From Planctomycetota bacterium (GTDB lineage: Bacteria > Planctomycetota > UBA1135 > UBA2386), in NCBI GenBank assembly GCA_025459175.1, contig JALORC010000071.1:1-36817 (forward strand): a stretch of 36,817 nt of DNA, in the 5' to 3' direction. The position numbers were made by a program, and so were the translations under genes. The notes under the pieces were generated by a model. It searched no databases, was not told the DNA's origin, and saw only the letters and a program-made list of their open reading frames with translations. The first letter of the stretch is position 1. Every line of letters starts with the position of its first letter. Below, piece by piece: positions 8,408-17,109 of this stretch.

Positions 8408-10015
8408 CTAGTCGATCGGGAAGATCCGCGTGCCGAGCAGCGGCCCGAGCAGCGGCCCCTGCCACATGTACTCCTCGGCCGCGAGGATGCCGCGGCCCGA
8501 GTCGTCGAAAGCGAACGACCAGTCGGGGTAGGCCCGATCGCTGTAGAGGGTCGGCACCGTGTCGAAGACAACACCGCCCGGCCGCGAACGCGACAAGGCG
8601 AAGCCCGACGGCGAGGACGTTCTTTGGGATGCCCACACCTCGGCTCGCCCGGGCGAAGCGCGTAGCTCATTGAACTTGTATGGCAGCGGCGGCACCGCGA
8701 TGGGCGTCAGCCCCACCAACAGGTGCGGTACCGCCACGCGATCCCCCGCGTCGACGCGAATGGCATGGTAGTCGACCGAGGCTTGCCAGCTCCCTGACTG
8801 CGTGCTCGAGTATCCCCTCGCGGTGACGACGGCAGCCGACCCGTGATCTCCGGCCACGACGTTCTCGACGCGGAAGTAGTGGTTTGTTCCCGGCGAGGAC
8901 AACCCGAACGGCAAGTAGGTCTCCAGTTCCGTCGCCAGCACACCCAGCCCGACGGCCGGATCGAAGCGCGCCGCGCGCGCCACCCACCGTTCCGGCAGTC
9001 CGCCGGGCACCGGCGGTGCACCGACCACGAACGCGAGCACCCCGCGGCCATCGTCGCTGGCGTCGTAGTGCAATCCGGCAGCCAACAGCGACAACGACGC
9101 GTCGAGCACCAGCGTGTAGTCCTGCCCGGCGAGGTTGCCCGGCACGAAGCGCGCGAGCCGCGGCGCGCCGTTCTCCGCCCACGCGATCGACACCGTTCCG
9201 TCGGCCTCGATCGACGGCCGATCGACGACACCCGCCAACGAGCGTGGGCCGACCAGCTCGAACGCGACCTGGTCGCGGCGCAGACGCCACAGCCCCTGCT
9301 CCGCCGGACTGCCCAGGTCGCCGGGCACGAAGGCGACGACGTCGCCGTTGGCGTTGAGGTCGCCGAGCGGCACACCGAGCGGCGTCGGCACCCGATCGAA
9401 GCCGCCATCGAGACCGCCGCGCACGCAGTAGCGCACGCCGGCGTCCACCTGCTCGCCGAGGAAGCGGCCGTTGCCATACGCGCGCGCACCGGCCGGCATC
9501 GTCACGAAGCGTTCGACCAGCGCCGGCGTGCCACCGGTCAGCTCGAACACGCGCCCGCTCTGCGTGCGCACGGCGCGGCGGCCGTTGTCCCAGCTCAACG
9601 TGTTCTCGACCTGCTCGCCCGGCAGTTCGAGCTGGGCGCCGAGGCGGATCTCGCGCACCGAGAACGACGCTATCTCGCCCTGGCTCGCTGTCTTGACGCG
9701 GATCGTGGCGCCGCGCGGCAGTTCTCCGGCCGGCGTCCAGGACCAACGGTCGGTTGTGCCGATCCGCGCCACCGCGCCGGGCAGGCGGTTGTCGCCGTCG
9801 GTGACGACCAGATCCGCGGCGCGCAGCGGCGCCGAGTTGGCAGCCAGCACGAGCTCGATCGGCGTCGAGGGCTCGACGTCGGTGGCGCCCGTCGGCGGAC
9901 TGGTGGTGAGCACGGTCAAGCTCGGCGGCGGCGACCCGCCCCCCGAGTTGTTGCACGCGGCAAGCAGGGCCGCAAACGCAACCAGAGTCGCCAGGCGATC
10001 CGAGGCTCCTTTCAT
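8408..10015 (-). CDS. Lipoprotein with N-terminal Ig-like (Big_5-type) domain
   Basis: 535-residue predicted lipoprotein: MKGASDRLATLVAFAALLAAC has a lipobox LAAC followed by NNSGGGSPPP, a flexible linker. Residues about 34-125 resemble a bacterial Ig-like domain of the Big_5/SbsA kind, with SPPTGATDVEPSTPIELVL and a later G-x-TIRVKT strand. The remainder is rich in beta-strand-like segments with regularly spaced Gly-Asp-Trp elements and may be a propeller-like domain; I do not recognise it. The start is set by the signal; the longer frame upstream is not needed. It probably sits on the outer face of a membrane. It is transcribed in the same direction as the VCBS gene but separated from it by hairpins. 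Confidence 0.8.
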   Translation of the reverse strand: MKGASDRLATLVAFAALLAACNNSGGGSPPPSLTVLTTSPPTGATDVEPSTPIELVLAANSAPLRAADLVVTDGDNRLPGAVARIGTTDRWSWTPAGELPRGATIRVKTASQGEIASFSVREIRLGAQLELPGEQVENTLSWDNGRRAVRTQSGRVFELTGGTPALVERFVTMPAGARAYGNGRFLGEQVDAGVRYCVRGGLDGGFDRVPTPLGVPLGDLNANGDVVAFVPGDLGSPAEQGLWRLRRDQVAFELVGPRSLAGVVDRPSIEADGTVSIAWAENGAPRLARFVPGNLAGQDYTLVLDASLSLLAAGLHYDASDDGRGVLAFVVGAPPVPGGLPERWVARAARFDPAVGLGVLATELETYLPFGLSSPGTNHYFRVENVVAGDHGSAAVVTARGYSSTQSGSWQASVDYHAIRVDAGDRVAVPHLLVGLTPIAVPPLPYKFNELRASPGRAEVWASQRTSSPSGFALSRSRPGGVVFDTVPTLYSDRAYPDWSFAFDDSGRGILAAEEYMWQGPLLGPLLGTRIFPID

Positions 10016-10102
10016 GGGCGCGAGGATACACAGCCACGGCCTGGGCGTCGCCGGGGGTCGGCCAGGATCCACTGCCGGGGTCGCGGCAGACCGCGGCCCG
10101 CG

Positions 10103-11407
10103 CTATCCGACCAACGCCGCGCGCAGCCGCGGCAGCATCGCCTCGATGTCGGCCAGCGACACCGCACCGACCGACAGCCGGAACCAGCCGGTCTCCTCGC
10201 GCAGCCCGAACGCCTGGAACGCCACCACCGCCATACCGGCTCGCTCGAGCAGGTGCCGGCGGATCGCTTCGTTGTTCGCGAACCGCTTGCCGACCAGATC
10301 GAACCGCACCGACAGATAGATCGCGCCCTGCGGCTCGATGACCTCGATCGGCAGTCCTTCCTGCTGCAGCGCGCGGCAGCCGCGATACAGCGCCTCGAGC
10401 CGCAGCTGCAGCGCCTGCGTAAACGCGCGCTGCCACTGCTGCCGCGACTCCACCGCGTCGAGCCACTTGGCGGTCGCCACCTGTTCGGCGCGCGGTGCCC
10501 AGGCGCCGACGTGACCGAGGAAGTCGCGCATGCGCGCGATCAGCGGCGGCGACGCCACCGCCCACCCGACCCGCATGCCGGTCGCCGCGAACGACTTCGA
10601 GATCGCGTCGAGCAGGATCACGTACGGCGTGCACGCCGGCACCAGTTCGCACGGCGTCACGTGCCGCGCGGCTCCGAACGTCAGCGTCCAGTAGACCTGG
10701 TCGTAGAGCAGGAACAGCGCCTTCTGGCCGGTGCCCTGCCGGCGGCGGTTCTCGGCGACCACCAGCTCCGCGAGTTCGGCCAGCTGCTCGGGCGCGATCA
10801 CGGTGCCGGTCGGGTTCAGCGGCGAGTTGATCACCAGCAGCCGCGCCTTGGCGAGATGCGGCGCCACTTCCGCCGCGGTCGGGAAGAAGCCGTGCTCGGC
10901 GGTCACCGGCAACTGCACCGAGCGCGCGGCGAACAGGTGCACGTAGTGGTTGTTGTTCCACGACGGCACCGGGTGCACCACCAGATCGCCGGCGTCGAGC
11001 ACGGTGCCGTAGGCCCCGTACAGGATCGGCCGCGCGCCGCCGGTGATCAGCACCGACTCGACCGGGTAGCGCAGGCCCAGCTCGCGCTCGTAGTAGCGCA
11101 CCACCGCCTGTCGCAGCTCGAGCATGCCGTCGGACGGCGGATAGTTGGTGTGGCCCGCGCGCAGCGCCGCCGCGGTGTCCTCGACCAGCTGCGGCGGCGC
11201 CGGGAACTGCTGCGGATCGAAGTCGCCGACCGTCAGGTTGCAGATCTCGCGGCCGCTCGCCTTGAGCGCCCGCACATCGGCCGCGATCTTCAGGATCTCG
11301 GAGCCCTGCAGGCCCCGCGCCATCGTCGAGTGCGAGGCGTCGGCGAGGGTCGGATCGAGAAAACAGGCGCGGGTGTCGAGGGGCGTTCGGGGCTGGCTGC
11401 CGGTCAT
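10103..11407 (-). CDS. Pyridoxal-phosphate aminotransferase, class I/II
   Basis: 434-residue fold-type I aminotransferase. Recognisable elements are NLTVGDFDPQQFP, the Y-P-P-S-DG-ELR segment, SPLNPTGTV (the Asn-Pro cofactor region), LYDQVYW with the conserved Asp and Tyr, and DAISKSFAATGMRVGW, whose Lys271 should form the Schiff base. It probably interconverts an amino acid and a keto acid, in the aspartate/aromatic/alanine transaminase range; the exact substrate cannot be read from sequence. The first ~28 residues precede the usual family start, so Met29 (MARGLQGSEI, 11323) is a possible alternative; neither start has a clear ribosome site. It is 60 bases after the TPR gene, perhaps in one transcript. 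Confidence 0.88.
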   Translation of the reverse strand: MTGSQPRTPLDTRACFLDPTLADASHSTMARGLQGSEILKIAADVRALKASGREICNLTVGDFDPQQFPAPPQLVEDTAAALRAGHTNYPPSDGMLELRQAVVRYYERELGLRYPVESVLITGGARPILYGAYGTVLDAGDLVVHPVPSWNNNHYVHLFAARSVQLPVTAEHGFFPTAAEVAPHLAKARLLVINSPLNPTGTVIAPEQLAELAELVVAENRRRQGTGQKALFLLYDQVYWTLTFGAARHVTPCELVPACTPYVILLDAISKSFAATGMRVGWAVASPPLIARMRDFLGHVGAWAPRAEQVATAKWLDAVESRQQWQRAFTQALQLRLEALYRGCRALQQEGLPIEVIEPQGAIYLSVRFDLVGKRFANNEAIRRHLLERAGMAVVAFQAFGLREETGWFRLSVGAVSLADIEAMLPRLRAALVG

Positions 11408-11467
11408 GCGGCAAGCCTAGGCCGCGCGCGGCGGCGCGGCCACCGCCGCCTCACCCGACACCGGCGA

Positions 11468-13567
11468 TCACTTCGCGGCTTCGGCGCGCGCGAGCCAGTC
11501 GGTGTAGACCCTGTCGTTGCCGGCGGCGGCCACGATCTCGGCGCGCCGCGCCTGCCACATCGCCTCGAGACCACAGGCGCGCAGCGGCCGCACCGCGAGC
11601 CGCGCGAACGCCGAGTTCGGCGGCGACTGCCGGAAGATCTCGGCGATCAACCGCGCGTGTTCCTTCGGCACCTGGGAGCCGAGCTGGTGCAGCACCACGA
11701 GCGACGAACCGAGCAGCCAGAAGCCGGGCTGCCAGCGCGTCTCCGACAGCGCGGTCTGCTGCAGCCACTGGGTGATGTAGCGCTCGCCGTAGAGCCGGTC
11801 CTTCGGCATGCCGCCGGCCTGCGTCACCACCAGCGCGGCCTGCTGGCCGAGGCCATCGGCGTAGCGATGCCAGAACGCTTCGTCGCCGACCGGCGGCTTG
11901 TGGTTCTGCGGGCCACCGAGCACCGGCCACAGCTCCGCCATCACCTGCAAAAGCATGCGGCCGAGCTCGGGCATCGTGCCCTCGGTCGCGGCGTGGCCGA
12001 TGCGCTGCTTGGTGCCGCAGTCGTAGACCCAGAGATCGATGCGCCGCTTGTCGCCGTCGACGCGCAACACACCGGTCACCAGCAGCGTCGCCGCGCGTTC
12101 GGCGTCGGGCACCTGGCTCACCAGCTGCTCCTCGGGCCACGGCCGCCCCATGATCGCCCAACCACCCTGTTCGGCCATCGGCAGCACCGCCGCACCGCGG
12201 TGCGGCGTCGACAGCCATGCGTGCTCGGCGAGGAACAACGGCAGGCTGCGGGTCAGGCGGCCGAGCTCGTCCTCGCGACCCGGCGGCAGTTGCGGCTGAC
12301 CATCGACGGCGAGGCCGAAGAACAGCACGTGCTTGCTGTCCGCCTGCTTCTGCGGCAGCAGCCAGGCCGGGTCCTCGTAGCCCGCGTACCAGATCGGGCG
12401 GTCGAGCCGGTAGAGGCCGATGCGCGGGTTGGCGGGCATCGGCGCCGGCGGCGGCAACTTGCTGAGCCGCAGCCGATCGAACTCGCCGGTGAACGGCTGC
12501 AGCTCGTTGCCGACCATGTGGCCGTAGTGCAGGAACATCTGGTGCAGCAGCGCTGCGCCGGCGACCTCGTTCTTCTGGTTCAGGTAGTGGTGCAACAGAG
12601 CTAGGCCCACGTGCGGGTGGTGCCGGCCGGGCTGGAAGCGCGGCACGATCAGTTCCTGCACCAGCTCGTGGCGCTGCAGCTGCACCAGGTCGGCGCTGAC
12701 CATCACCAGCGCATCGGTTTCGTTGCCGGCCCTGCCGATCACGTCGCGCCACAGCGCGGTGGCGGCTTCGACCTGCCCCTGCTGGGCCTGGTGGCGCGCG
12801 AGCCACAGCTGGGCCCGCCACGCATTCGGGAGCGCGGCGACCTTGTCGAGTTCGGCGCGATAGCCGGCATCGCCGACGCTGCGGTGGCGCAGCTGCAACC
12901 AGCCGTGCACGGCATCGGCGTGGTTGGCATCCAACTGCAGCGCCTCCCACAACAGGCTCTCGGCCTTCGGCTGGTCGCCGCGCGCATCGGCGAGCATGCC
13001 GAGCCCGACGCGGCCGGCGGCGGAGTTCGGGCGCTTCTGCAGCAGTTCCTTCAGCGTCGCCTCGGCGGAATCGAGTTCGCCGGCATCGCGCTGCACCACC
13101 GCGAGGACCGACAGGGCGCGCTCGGGATCCTTGTCGACGACCGTGAGCCGGTTGGCGGCCGGCAGCACTTCGCTGGCGAGGCCGTCGCGCAGCGCCTGCA
13201 GGATCACCGCGGTCAACTGGTCGGGGTTGTTGCCGTGTGCCTTCAGCAGGTCGGGCAGCACCTTCAGCCGGTAGTCCTCACGCGAGATCTGCACGCGGCG
13301 TCCGGACGCATCGACCACTTCGATCGAGGGCTTCGGCTCCGGCGTGCCGGCCGCGGCGGTGTTGCCGCTGGCCGCCGGCGACGCCGACTTCGCCACCGAC
13401 GGCGCCGCGGCCTGGTTCGCGGCCGGCTTCGCCGGCTGCGGTACCGGGCCGGGCTGACCGGCTGAGGAGCCGGGTGCGCCGGAACCGGTTGCAGACGTAG
13501 GTTGGGTCGGATCGCCGGCCGGGGTCGACTCGCCGGGCTTCTTCTTCAGGAAATCGAACAGTCCCAT
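11468..13567 (-). CDS. TPR-repeat protein with TolB-like C-terminal region
   Basis: 699-residue protein starting MGLFDFLKKK with no signal peptide, so probably cytoplasmic. Residues about 12-85 are a Pro/Ala/Ser/Gly-rich linker. From about 95 to 330 there are helical repeats of TPR type (for example AEATLKELLQKRPNSAAGRV and AESLLWEALQLDANHADAV), expected to bind partner proteins. The second half contains ATLLVTGVLRVDGDKRRIDLWVYD, which resembles the TolB-like domain (family pattern LLVTGSLR..GD..RI...L.D) found next to TPRs in some signalling proteins; I rate this only moderate. A catalytic domain is not visible. The start follows from the conserved MGLFDFL beginning; the frame upstream to 14269 is antisense to the next genes. 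Function unknown. Confidence 0.75.
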   Translation of the reverse strand: MGLFDFLKKKPGESTPAGDPTQPTSATGSGAPGSSAGQPGPVPQPAKPAANQAAAPSVAKSASPAASGNTAAAGTPEPKPSIEVVDASGRRVQISREDYRLKVLPDLLKAHGNNPDQLTAVILQALRDGLASEVLPAANRLTVVDKDPERALSVLAVVQRDAGELDSAEATLKELLQKRPNSAAGRVGLGMLADARGDQPKAESLLWEALQLDANHADAVHGWLQLRHRSVGDAGYRAELDKVAALPNAWRAQLWLARHQAQQGQVEAATALWRDVIGRAGNETDALVMVSADLVQLQRHELVQELIVPRFQPGRHHPHVGLALLHHYLNQKNEVAGAALLHQMFLHYGHMVGNELQPFTGEFDRLRLSKLPPPAPMPANPRIGLYRLDRPIWYAGYEDPAWLLPQKQADSKHVLFFGLAVDGQPQLPPGREDELGRLTRSLPLFLAEHAWLSTPHRGAAVLPMAEQGGWAIMGRPWPEEQLVSQVPDAERAATLLVTGVLRVDGDKRRIDLWVYDCGTKQRIGHAATEGTMPELGRMLLQVMAELWPVLGGPQNHKPPVGDEAFWHRYADGLGQQAALVVTQAGGMPKDRLYGERYITQWLQQTALSETRWQPGFWLLGSSLVVLHQLGSQVPKEHARLIAEIFRQSPPNSAFARLAVRPLRACGLEAMWQARRAEIVAAAGNDRVYTDWLARAEAAK

Positions 13568-13831
13568 GGTATGCGGCGCCGGAAGGCGCGCGCCTCGTGC
13601 GTGAATGCGGGCGGAGCAGAGTAGCGCGCGCCACGCGCGGCGGCCACCGCCGCCACGGCCGACGGCTGCCCCGACTTCGCCGGCTCCGTTCCTCGCCGGC
13701 TCGCGCAGTCGCCAGCACCCCGAGCTGGGATGCGCTGGCCCCGACCATCGCGCTCGATAGCATCGCTGCGTCGCCACGTCCGCAGCCGAGTCCCGCGCCG
13801 TGCGCGCCAACCGCCGCACAGGAGTCCAAGG

Positions 13832-14332
13832 ATGATCGTCCCGATACCGGCCGACCCGCTGTTCGCCGATCGCCCCGGCTTGTTCCCGGCCCCGCTGCCC
13901 CCCATCGCCGACCGCCGCACGATGCAGATCGGGGAACGGATCAAAGTGCTGGTCGGTATCCGGGAAGCGGAGCAACGCCTGCGCGGTCGCTGGTATGTCG
14001 TGGCCGCGCAGCTGCAGACCGAGCCGCAGCCGCGCTTCCTCGGCGCCGATCCGGAGCAACCGGACTCGACCTGCGAGTTCGGCCCCGAACACGTCTACCG
14101 GATCGAGCCGCGGCTCTTCACGATCTGGGGCGATGGTGGCCGACCGCGCGCCGTGCGCGGCCAGGCCTCGGCGGACGGCGCGTTCCATGCCCCGATCGAC
14201 CACGACGAACGACCGCTGGCCGCGTGCGACGAGGTGATCCTGCGCTATCGCGCCAACGGCTACCGACACGCCAGGCGCCGCTACGAGGAACTGCGCCAGG
14301 CGACCTGGCCGGAGTGGGACGAGCTCGGCTGA
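13832..14332 (+). CDS. Hypothetical protein, 166 residues
   Basis: Not recognised. The start ATG is preceded by AGGAGTCCAAGG, a good ribosome site, which argues against the longer frame opening at 13730. The protein is soluble, Arg- and Pro-rich, with few Lys and no membrane span. It contains IGERIKVLVGIREAEQRLRGRWY, HVYRIEPRLFTIW and a Trp/Arg-rich end (YEELRQATWPEWDELG). There are no cysteine clusters or nucleotide motifs. It starts divergently from the TPR gene across 264 bp where I see no clear promoter, and ends 67 bases before the cysteine-desulfurase-like gene, so it may share a transcript with that gene. Confidence 0.65.
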   Translation: MIVPIPADPLFADRPGLFPAPLPPIADRRTMQIGERIKVLVGIREAEQRLRGRWYVVAAQLQTEPQPRFLGADPEQPDSTCEFGPEHVYRIEPRLFTIWGDGGRPRAVRGQASADGAFHAPIDHDERPLAACDEVILRYRANGYRHARRRYEELRQATWPEWDELG

Positions 14333-14399
14333 GCGACCTTGCCGCCACGGAACCGCCGCCTGCGTTGGCCGCTCCCACCGTGCTCGCTACCGTGCCGCG

Positions 14400-15644
14400 A
14401 TGCCCCTGCGTCCGCTCGATCCGATCGCCGTCCGCCGCCAGTTCCCCGGCCTGTCGCGCCACGGCACCGGCGGCGAGGCTATCTTCTTCGACGGCCCGGC
14501 CGGCAGCCAGGTGCCGCTCCAGGTCGCCGACGCGATGCGCGACTACCTGCTGCACAACAACGCCAACCACGGCGGCTCGTTCGCGACCTCGCGCGCGACC
14601 GACACGCTGGTCGAGGCGGCGCGCGCGGCGTTCGCCGAGTTCGTCGGCGGCGACGACCCGGAGGAGATCGTGTTCGGCCAGAACATGACCACGCTGACGT
14701 TCCACCTCGCGCGGCAGCTGGCGCGCACGTGGCGCCGCGGCGAACGCATCGTCGTCACCGCCAGCGACCACGACGCCAACGTGATGCCGTGGGTGCTGGC
14801 CGCGCGCGACGTCGGGGTCGAGGTCGCGCACCTCGCGGTGCGGCCCGATGCCTCGCTCGACCTCGAGGACGCCGCGCGCCAGATCGACGCGCGCACGCGA
14901 TTGGTCGCGGTCGGCGCGGCCAGCAACCTCAGCGGCTCGATCCACCCGGTCGCCACGATCGCCGAGTTGGCGCGAGCCCGCGGCGCGCTGACCTTCGTCG
15001 ACGCCGTGCACTACGCGCCGCACCTGCGCATCGACGTGCGCACCCTCGGCTGCGACTTCCTGTGCTGCTCGGCCTACAAGTTCTTCGGTCCGCACCTCGG
15101 CGTGCTGTGGGGCCGGCGGCCACTGCTCGAGGAGATCGCCGCCGACAAAGTGCGGCCGTCGCCCGCGCACGGCGCCGAGAAGTGGCAGACCGGCACCGCC
15201 AACTTCGAGGGCATCGCCGGGGCGCTGGCGGCGGTCGACTACCTGCAGGCGCTGGGGCACGAGCTCGGTGCCGACCCCGAGCGCGGCCGGGCCCTCGACG
15301 CCGCCTTCACGGCGATCGAGGCCCACGAACGGCATCTCGGCGCCCGTCTGCTACAGGGTCTCGGCGAACTGCCGGTGCGCGTGATCGGGATCGCCGATCC
15401 GGCGCGCAGCCGGGAACGCTGCCCGACGGTGTCGTTCGTCAGCGAACGCATGCGACCCGCGGCACTGGCCGCGGCATTGGCCGCGCGTCACGTGCACTGC
15501 TGGTCCGGCAACAGCTACGCGCTGGCGCTGACCACCGCGCTGGGTCTCGAGCCCGACGGCGTGCTGCGGCTCGGCCTGCTGCACTACAACACCGAGGCCG
15601 AGGTCGATCGCGTACTGGCGATGCTGCGGGAATTGCTCGGCTGA
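14400..15644 (+). CDS. Cysteine desulfurase-like PLP enzyme (aminotransferase class V)
   Basis: 414-residue class V PLP enzyme. It has FFDGPAGSQVP near the start, the N-H-GGSF segment, SDHDANVMPW, a VGAASNLSGSIHPV stretch, FVDAVHYAPHL with the cofactor-binding Asp, and CSAYKFFGPHLGVLWG with Schiff-base Lys227. This pattern fits the cysteine desulfurase-like subfamily (close to the family known as TIGR01976), which resembles CsdA/SufS but whose reaction is poorly established. A NifS/SufS-type catalytic Cys loop near residue 350-370 is not obvious (the HVHCWSGNSYAL segment has one Cys), so sulfur transfer is only possible. No Suf or Isc genes are nearby. The start is the first ATG before the conserved N-terminus. 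Confidence 0.85.
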   Translation: MPLRPLDPIAVRRQFPGLSRHGTGGEAIFFDGPAGSQVPLQVADAMRDYLLHNNANHGGSFATSRATDTLVEAARAAFAEFVGGDDPEEIVFGQNMTTLTFHLARQLARTWRRGERIVVTASDHDANVMPWVLAARDVGVEVAHLAVRPDASLDLEDAARQIDARTRLVAVGAASNLSGSIHPVATIAELARARGALTFVDAVHYAPHLRIDVRTLGCDFLCCSAYKFFGPHLGVLWGRRPLLEEIAADKVRPSPAHGAEKWQTGTANFEGIAGALAAVDYLQALGHELGADPERGRALDAAFTAIEAHERHLGARLLQGLGELPVRVIGIADPARSRERCPTVSFVSERMRPAALAAALAARHVHCWSGNSYALALTTALGLEPDGVLRLGLLHYNTEAEVDRVLAMLRELLG

Positions 15645-15737
15645 CCCGGATCGCTTGCACGCCGGGCTCGTATCCCTACCCTTTCCGGCCACATTGTCGG
15701 TCGGCACGACGCCGGCCCCATACCAACGAGAACTACG

Positions 15738-16325
15738 ATGCGTTTCCCCATCCTGTCCGCCGCGCTCGCGGCCATCTGCTTCGCCCTCCCCGCCACCGCC
15801 CAGAAGGTCCAGGTCTACAACTTCCCGAGCCAGCGCGCGTGCAGCACGCTGCTGATGTTCGGTGAGTCGGGCCAGGCGGCGCTGACCATCACCCACGGCC
15901 AGCCCGAGTGGAAGGCCGAGTACGACAACATGGACGCCATGCTGCCGAAGCTGAAGGGCAAGGTGAACCGGCTCGGCAAGGACTTCTGGACCACGTTCAT
16001 GACCAGCGCCGCGGTCGAGATCGGCGGCGTCAAGGTGATGCCGGGCAGCTACGTGGTCGGCATCCACTGCGACGACAAGGGCCAGTTCGCCCTGGTGATG
16101 TTCGAGGCCGGCAAGGCGATGAAGGATGGCCTGATGCCGTGGGCCGAGGACCTCAAGCCGGAGATCGTCTGCCCGGTGACGCTGAACAAGAACGTCGCCA
16201 AGGACGCCGTCGCCAAGATGGAGATGACGCTGAAGGCCGGCGAGGACCCGACCAAGTCGACGTTCACGCTGGCGTGGGGCAAGCACACGCTGACCGCGCC
16301 GATCGCGATCCACATGGGCAAGTGA
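15738..16325 (+). CDS. Secreted DUF2911-type protein
   Basis: 195-residue exported protein: MRFPILSAALAAICFALPATAQ is a clear signal peptide with an Ala-x-Ala site. The mature part follows the DUF2911 pattern: an early L-T-I-T-H-G-Q-P-x-W segment, a GKVNRLGKDFWTTFMTS region, VEIGGVKVMPGSYVVGI (the x-G-x-x-(L/V)-x-x-G-x-Y motif) and the closing TLAWGKHTLTAPI strand. The function of DUF2911 proteins is unknown; they are common in planctomycetes and Bacteroidetes. The gene is alone between a desulfurase-like gene 93 bases upstream and a convergent membrane-protein gene. Confidence 0.8.
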   Translation: MRFPILSAALAAICFALPATAQKVQVYNFPSQRACSTLLMFGESGQAALTITHGQPEWKAEYDNMDAMLPKLKGKVNRLGKDFWTTFMTSAAVEIGGVKVMPGSYVVGIHCDDKGQFALVMFEAGKAMKDGLMPWAEDLKPEIVCPVTLNKNVAKDAVAKMEMTLKAGEDPTKSTFTLAWGKHTLTAPIAIHMGK

Positions 16326-16344
16326 TGTCCACCGGCGGCAGCGC

Positions 16345-16360
16345 CGCGGCTCAGGCCGCG
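16345..16360. terminator. Hairpin between convergent DUF2911 and TVP38-type genes
   Basis: 6-bp stem CGCGGC / GCCGCG with a TCAG loop. The loop holds the complement of the stop codon of the minus-strand gene, and the structure starts 19 bases after the stop of the plus-strand gene. There is no T run; bidirectional termination is inferred. Confidence 0.35.
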
Positions 16361-17058
16361 TAGACGCGCCGCCAGGCCCGCCGCCCGGCGCTGCACAGCA
16401 GCGCGGCGAGGGCGGCACCGATCAGCACCGCGATGCCGACCACCGGCTCCGGTCCGGCGCCCAGCTCGCGCCAGCGGCGCAAGCTCGCGCCCAGACCCGC
16501 GGCGACCATTGCCAGCGGCAACGCCGCCATCGCCCCACCTTGCAGCACGGCGGCAGCACCGATCGCCGCCGCCGACAGCTGCAGGCTGATGACCTGGAAC
16601 GGGAACAAGCACGCGCCGCGCAACCGCAGCACGCCGCGCGCCGCCGAGTTCGCGCACAGGGTCCGCACCGCCGCGATGCGCGGCCGACTGCGCATGAACG
16701 CGTAGAGCCGTTCGCCGAGCAGCGGCCACAACAGCCGCTGCCCGACCAGCCCGGCCAGCGGCAGCGCGATCAGCGCCGAACCCGCGCCGAGCCACGGCCC
16801 CAGGCAATAGCCGGCCGCGAACGCCGCCATGCCGGCCGGCAGCAGCATCGCCGCCACCGCGCCGGTGATCGCCACCACCGCCGAGGCGCCCCCGAGCCAA
16901 CCGGATGGCATGTTCTCGGCGAGCCACGGCAGCCAGGCCAGCACCACGAACAGACCGACGGTCGGCACGATCGCGCTCGCCAAGGCGACCCAACGCAGCG
17001 GACCGAGTTCGTCGATCAGGGCGCGCAAGGCCTGCAGGCGGCGTTCGAGGGCATTCAC
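16351..17058 (-). CDS. TVP38/TMEM64 (VTT-domain) membrane protein
   Basis: 235-residue integral membrane protein with about five to six hydrophobic helices. I use GTG at 17058 (V-N-A-L-E-R-R); the next in-frame ATG, at MPSGWLG, would remove the first helix. The central part, with GYCLGPWLGAGSALIALPLAGLVGQ followed by a basic YAFMRSRPRI segment and later LRGACLFPFQVISLQLSAAAIG, fits the VTT/DedA-related pattern (Gly-rich re-entrant loop, basic segment, L-R-x-x-x-x-P-F motif). Related proteins act as lipid scramblases or flippases in some organisms; the role here is unknown. It is divergent from the YdcF-type gene with only 51 bases between them. Confidence 0.7.
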   Translation of the reverse strand: MNALERRLQALRALIDELGPLRWVALASAIVPTVGLFVVLAWLPWLAENMPSGWLGGASAVVAITGAVAAMLLPAGMAAFAAGYCLGPWLGAGSALIALPLAGLVGQRLLWPLLGERLYAFMRSRPRIAAVRTLCANSAARGVLRLRGACLFPFQVISLQLSAAAIGAAAVLQGGAMAALPLAMVAAGLGASLRRWRELGAGPEPVVGIAVLIGAALAALLCSAGRRAWRRVYAA

Positions 17059-17109
17059 GGGCCCGTGCAATAGCCGGAAGCTCGGCTCGCGCCAACGACA
17101 GCATCGCCG

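Noticed and set aside
8843..12604. 1253-codon plus-strand frame over the lipoprotein, aminotransferase and TPR genes
   Set aside because: It crosses three well-supported minus-strand genes and their gaps, and shows only shadow composition.
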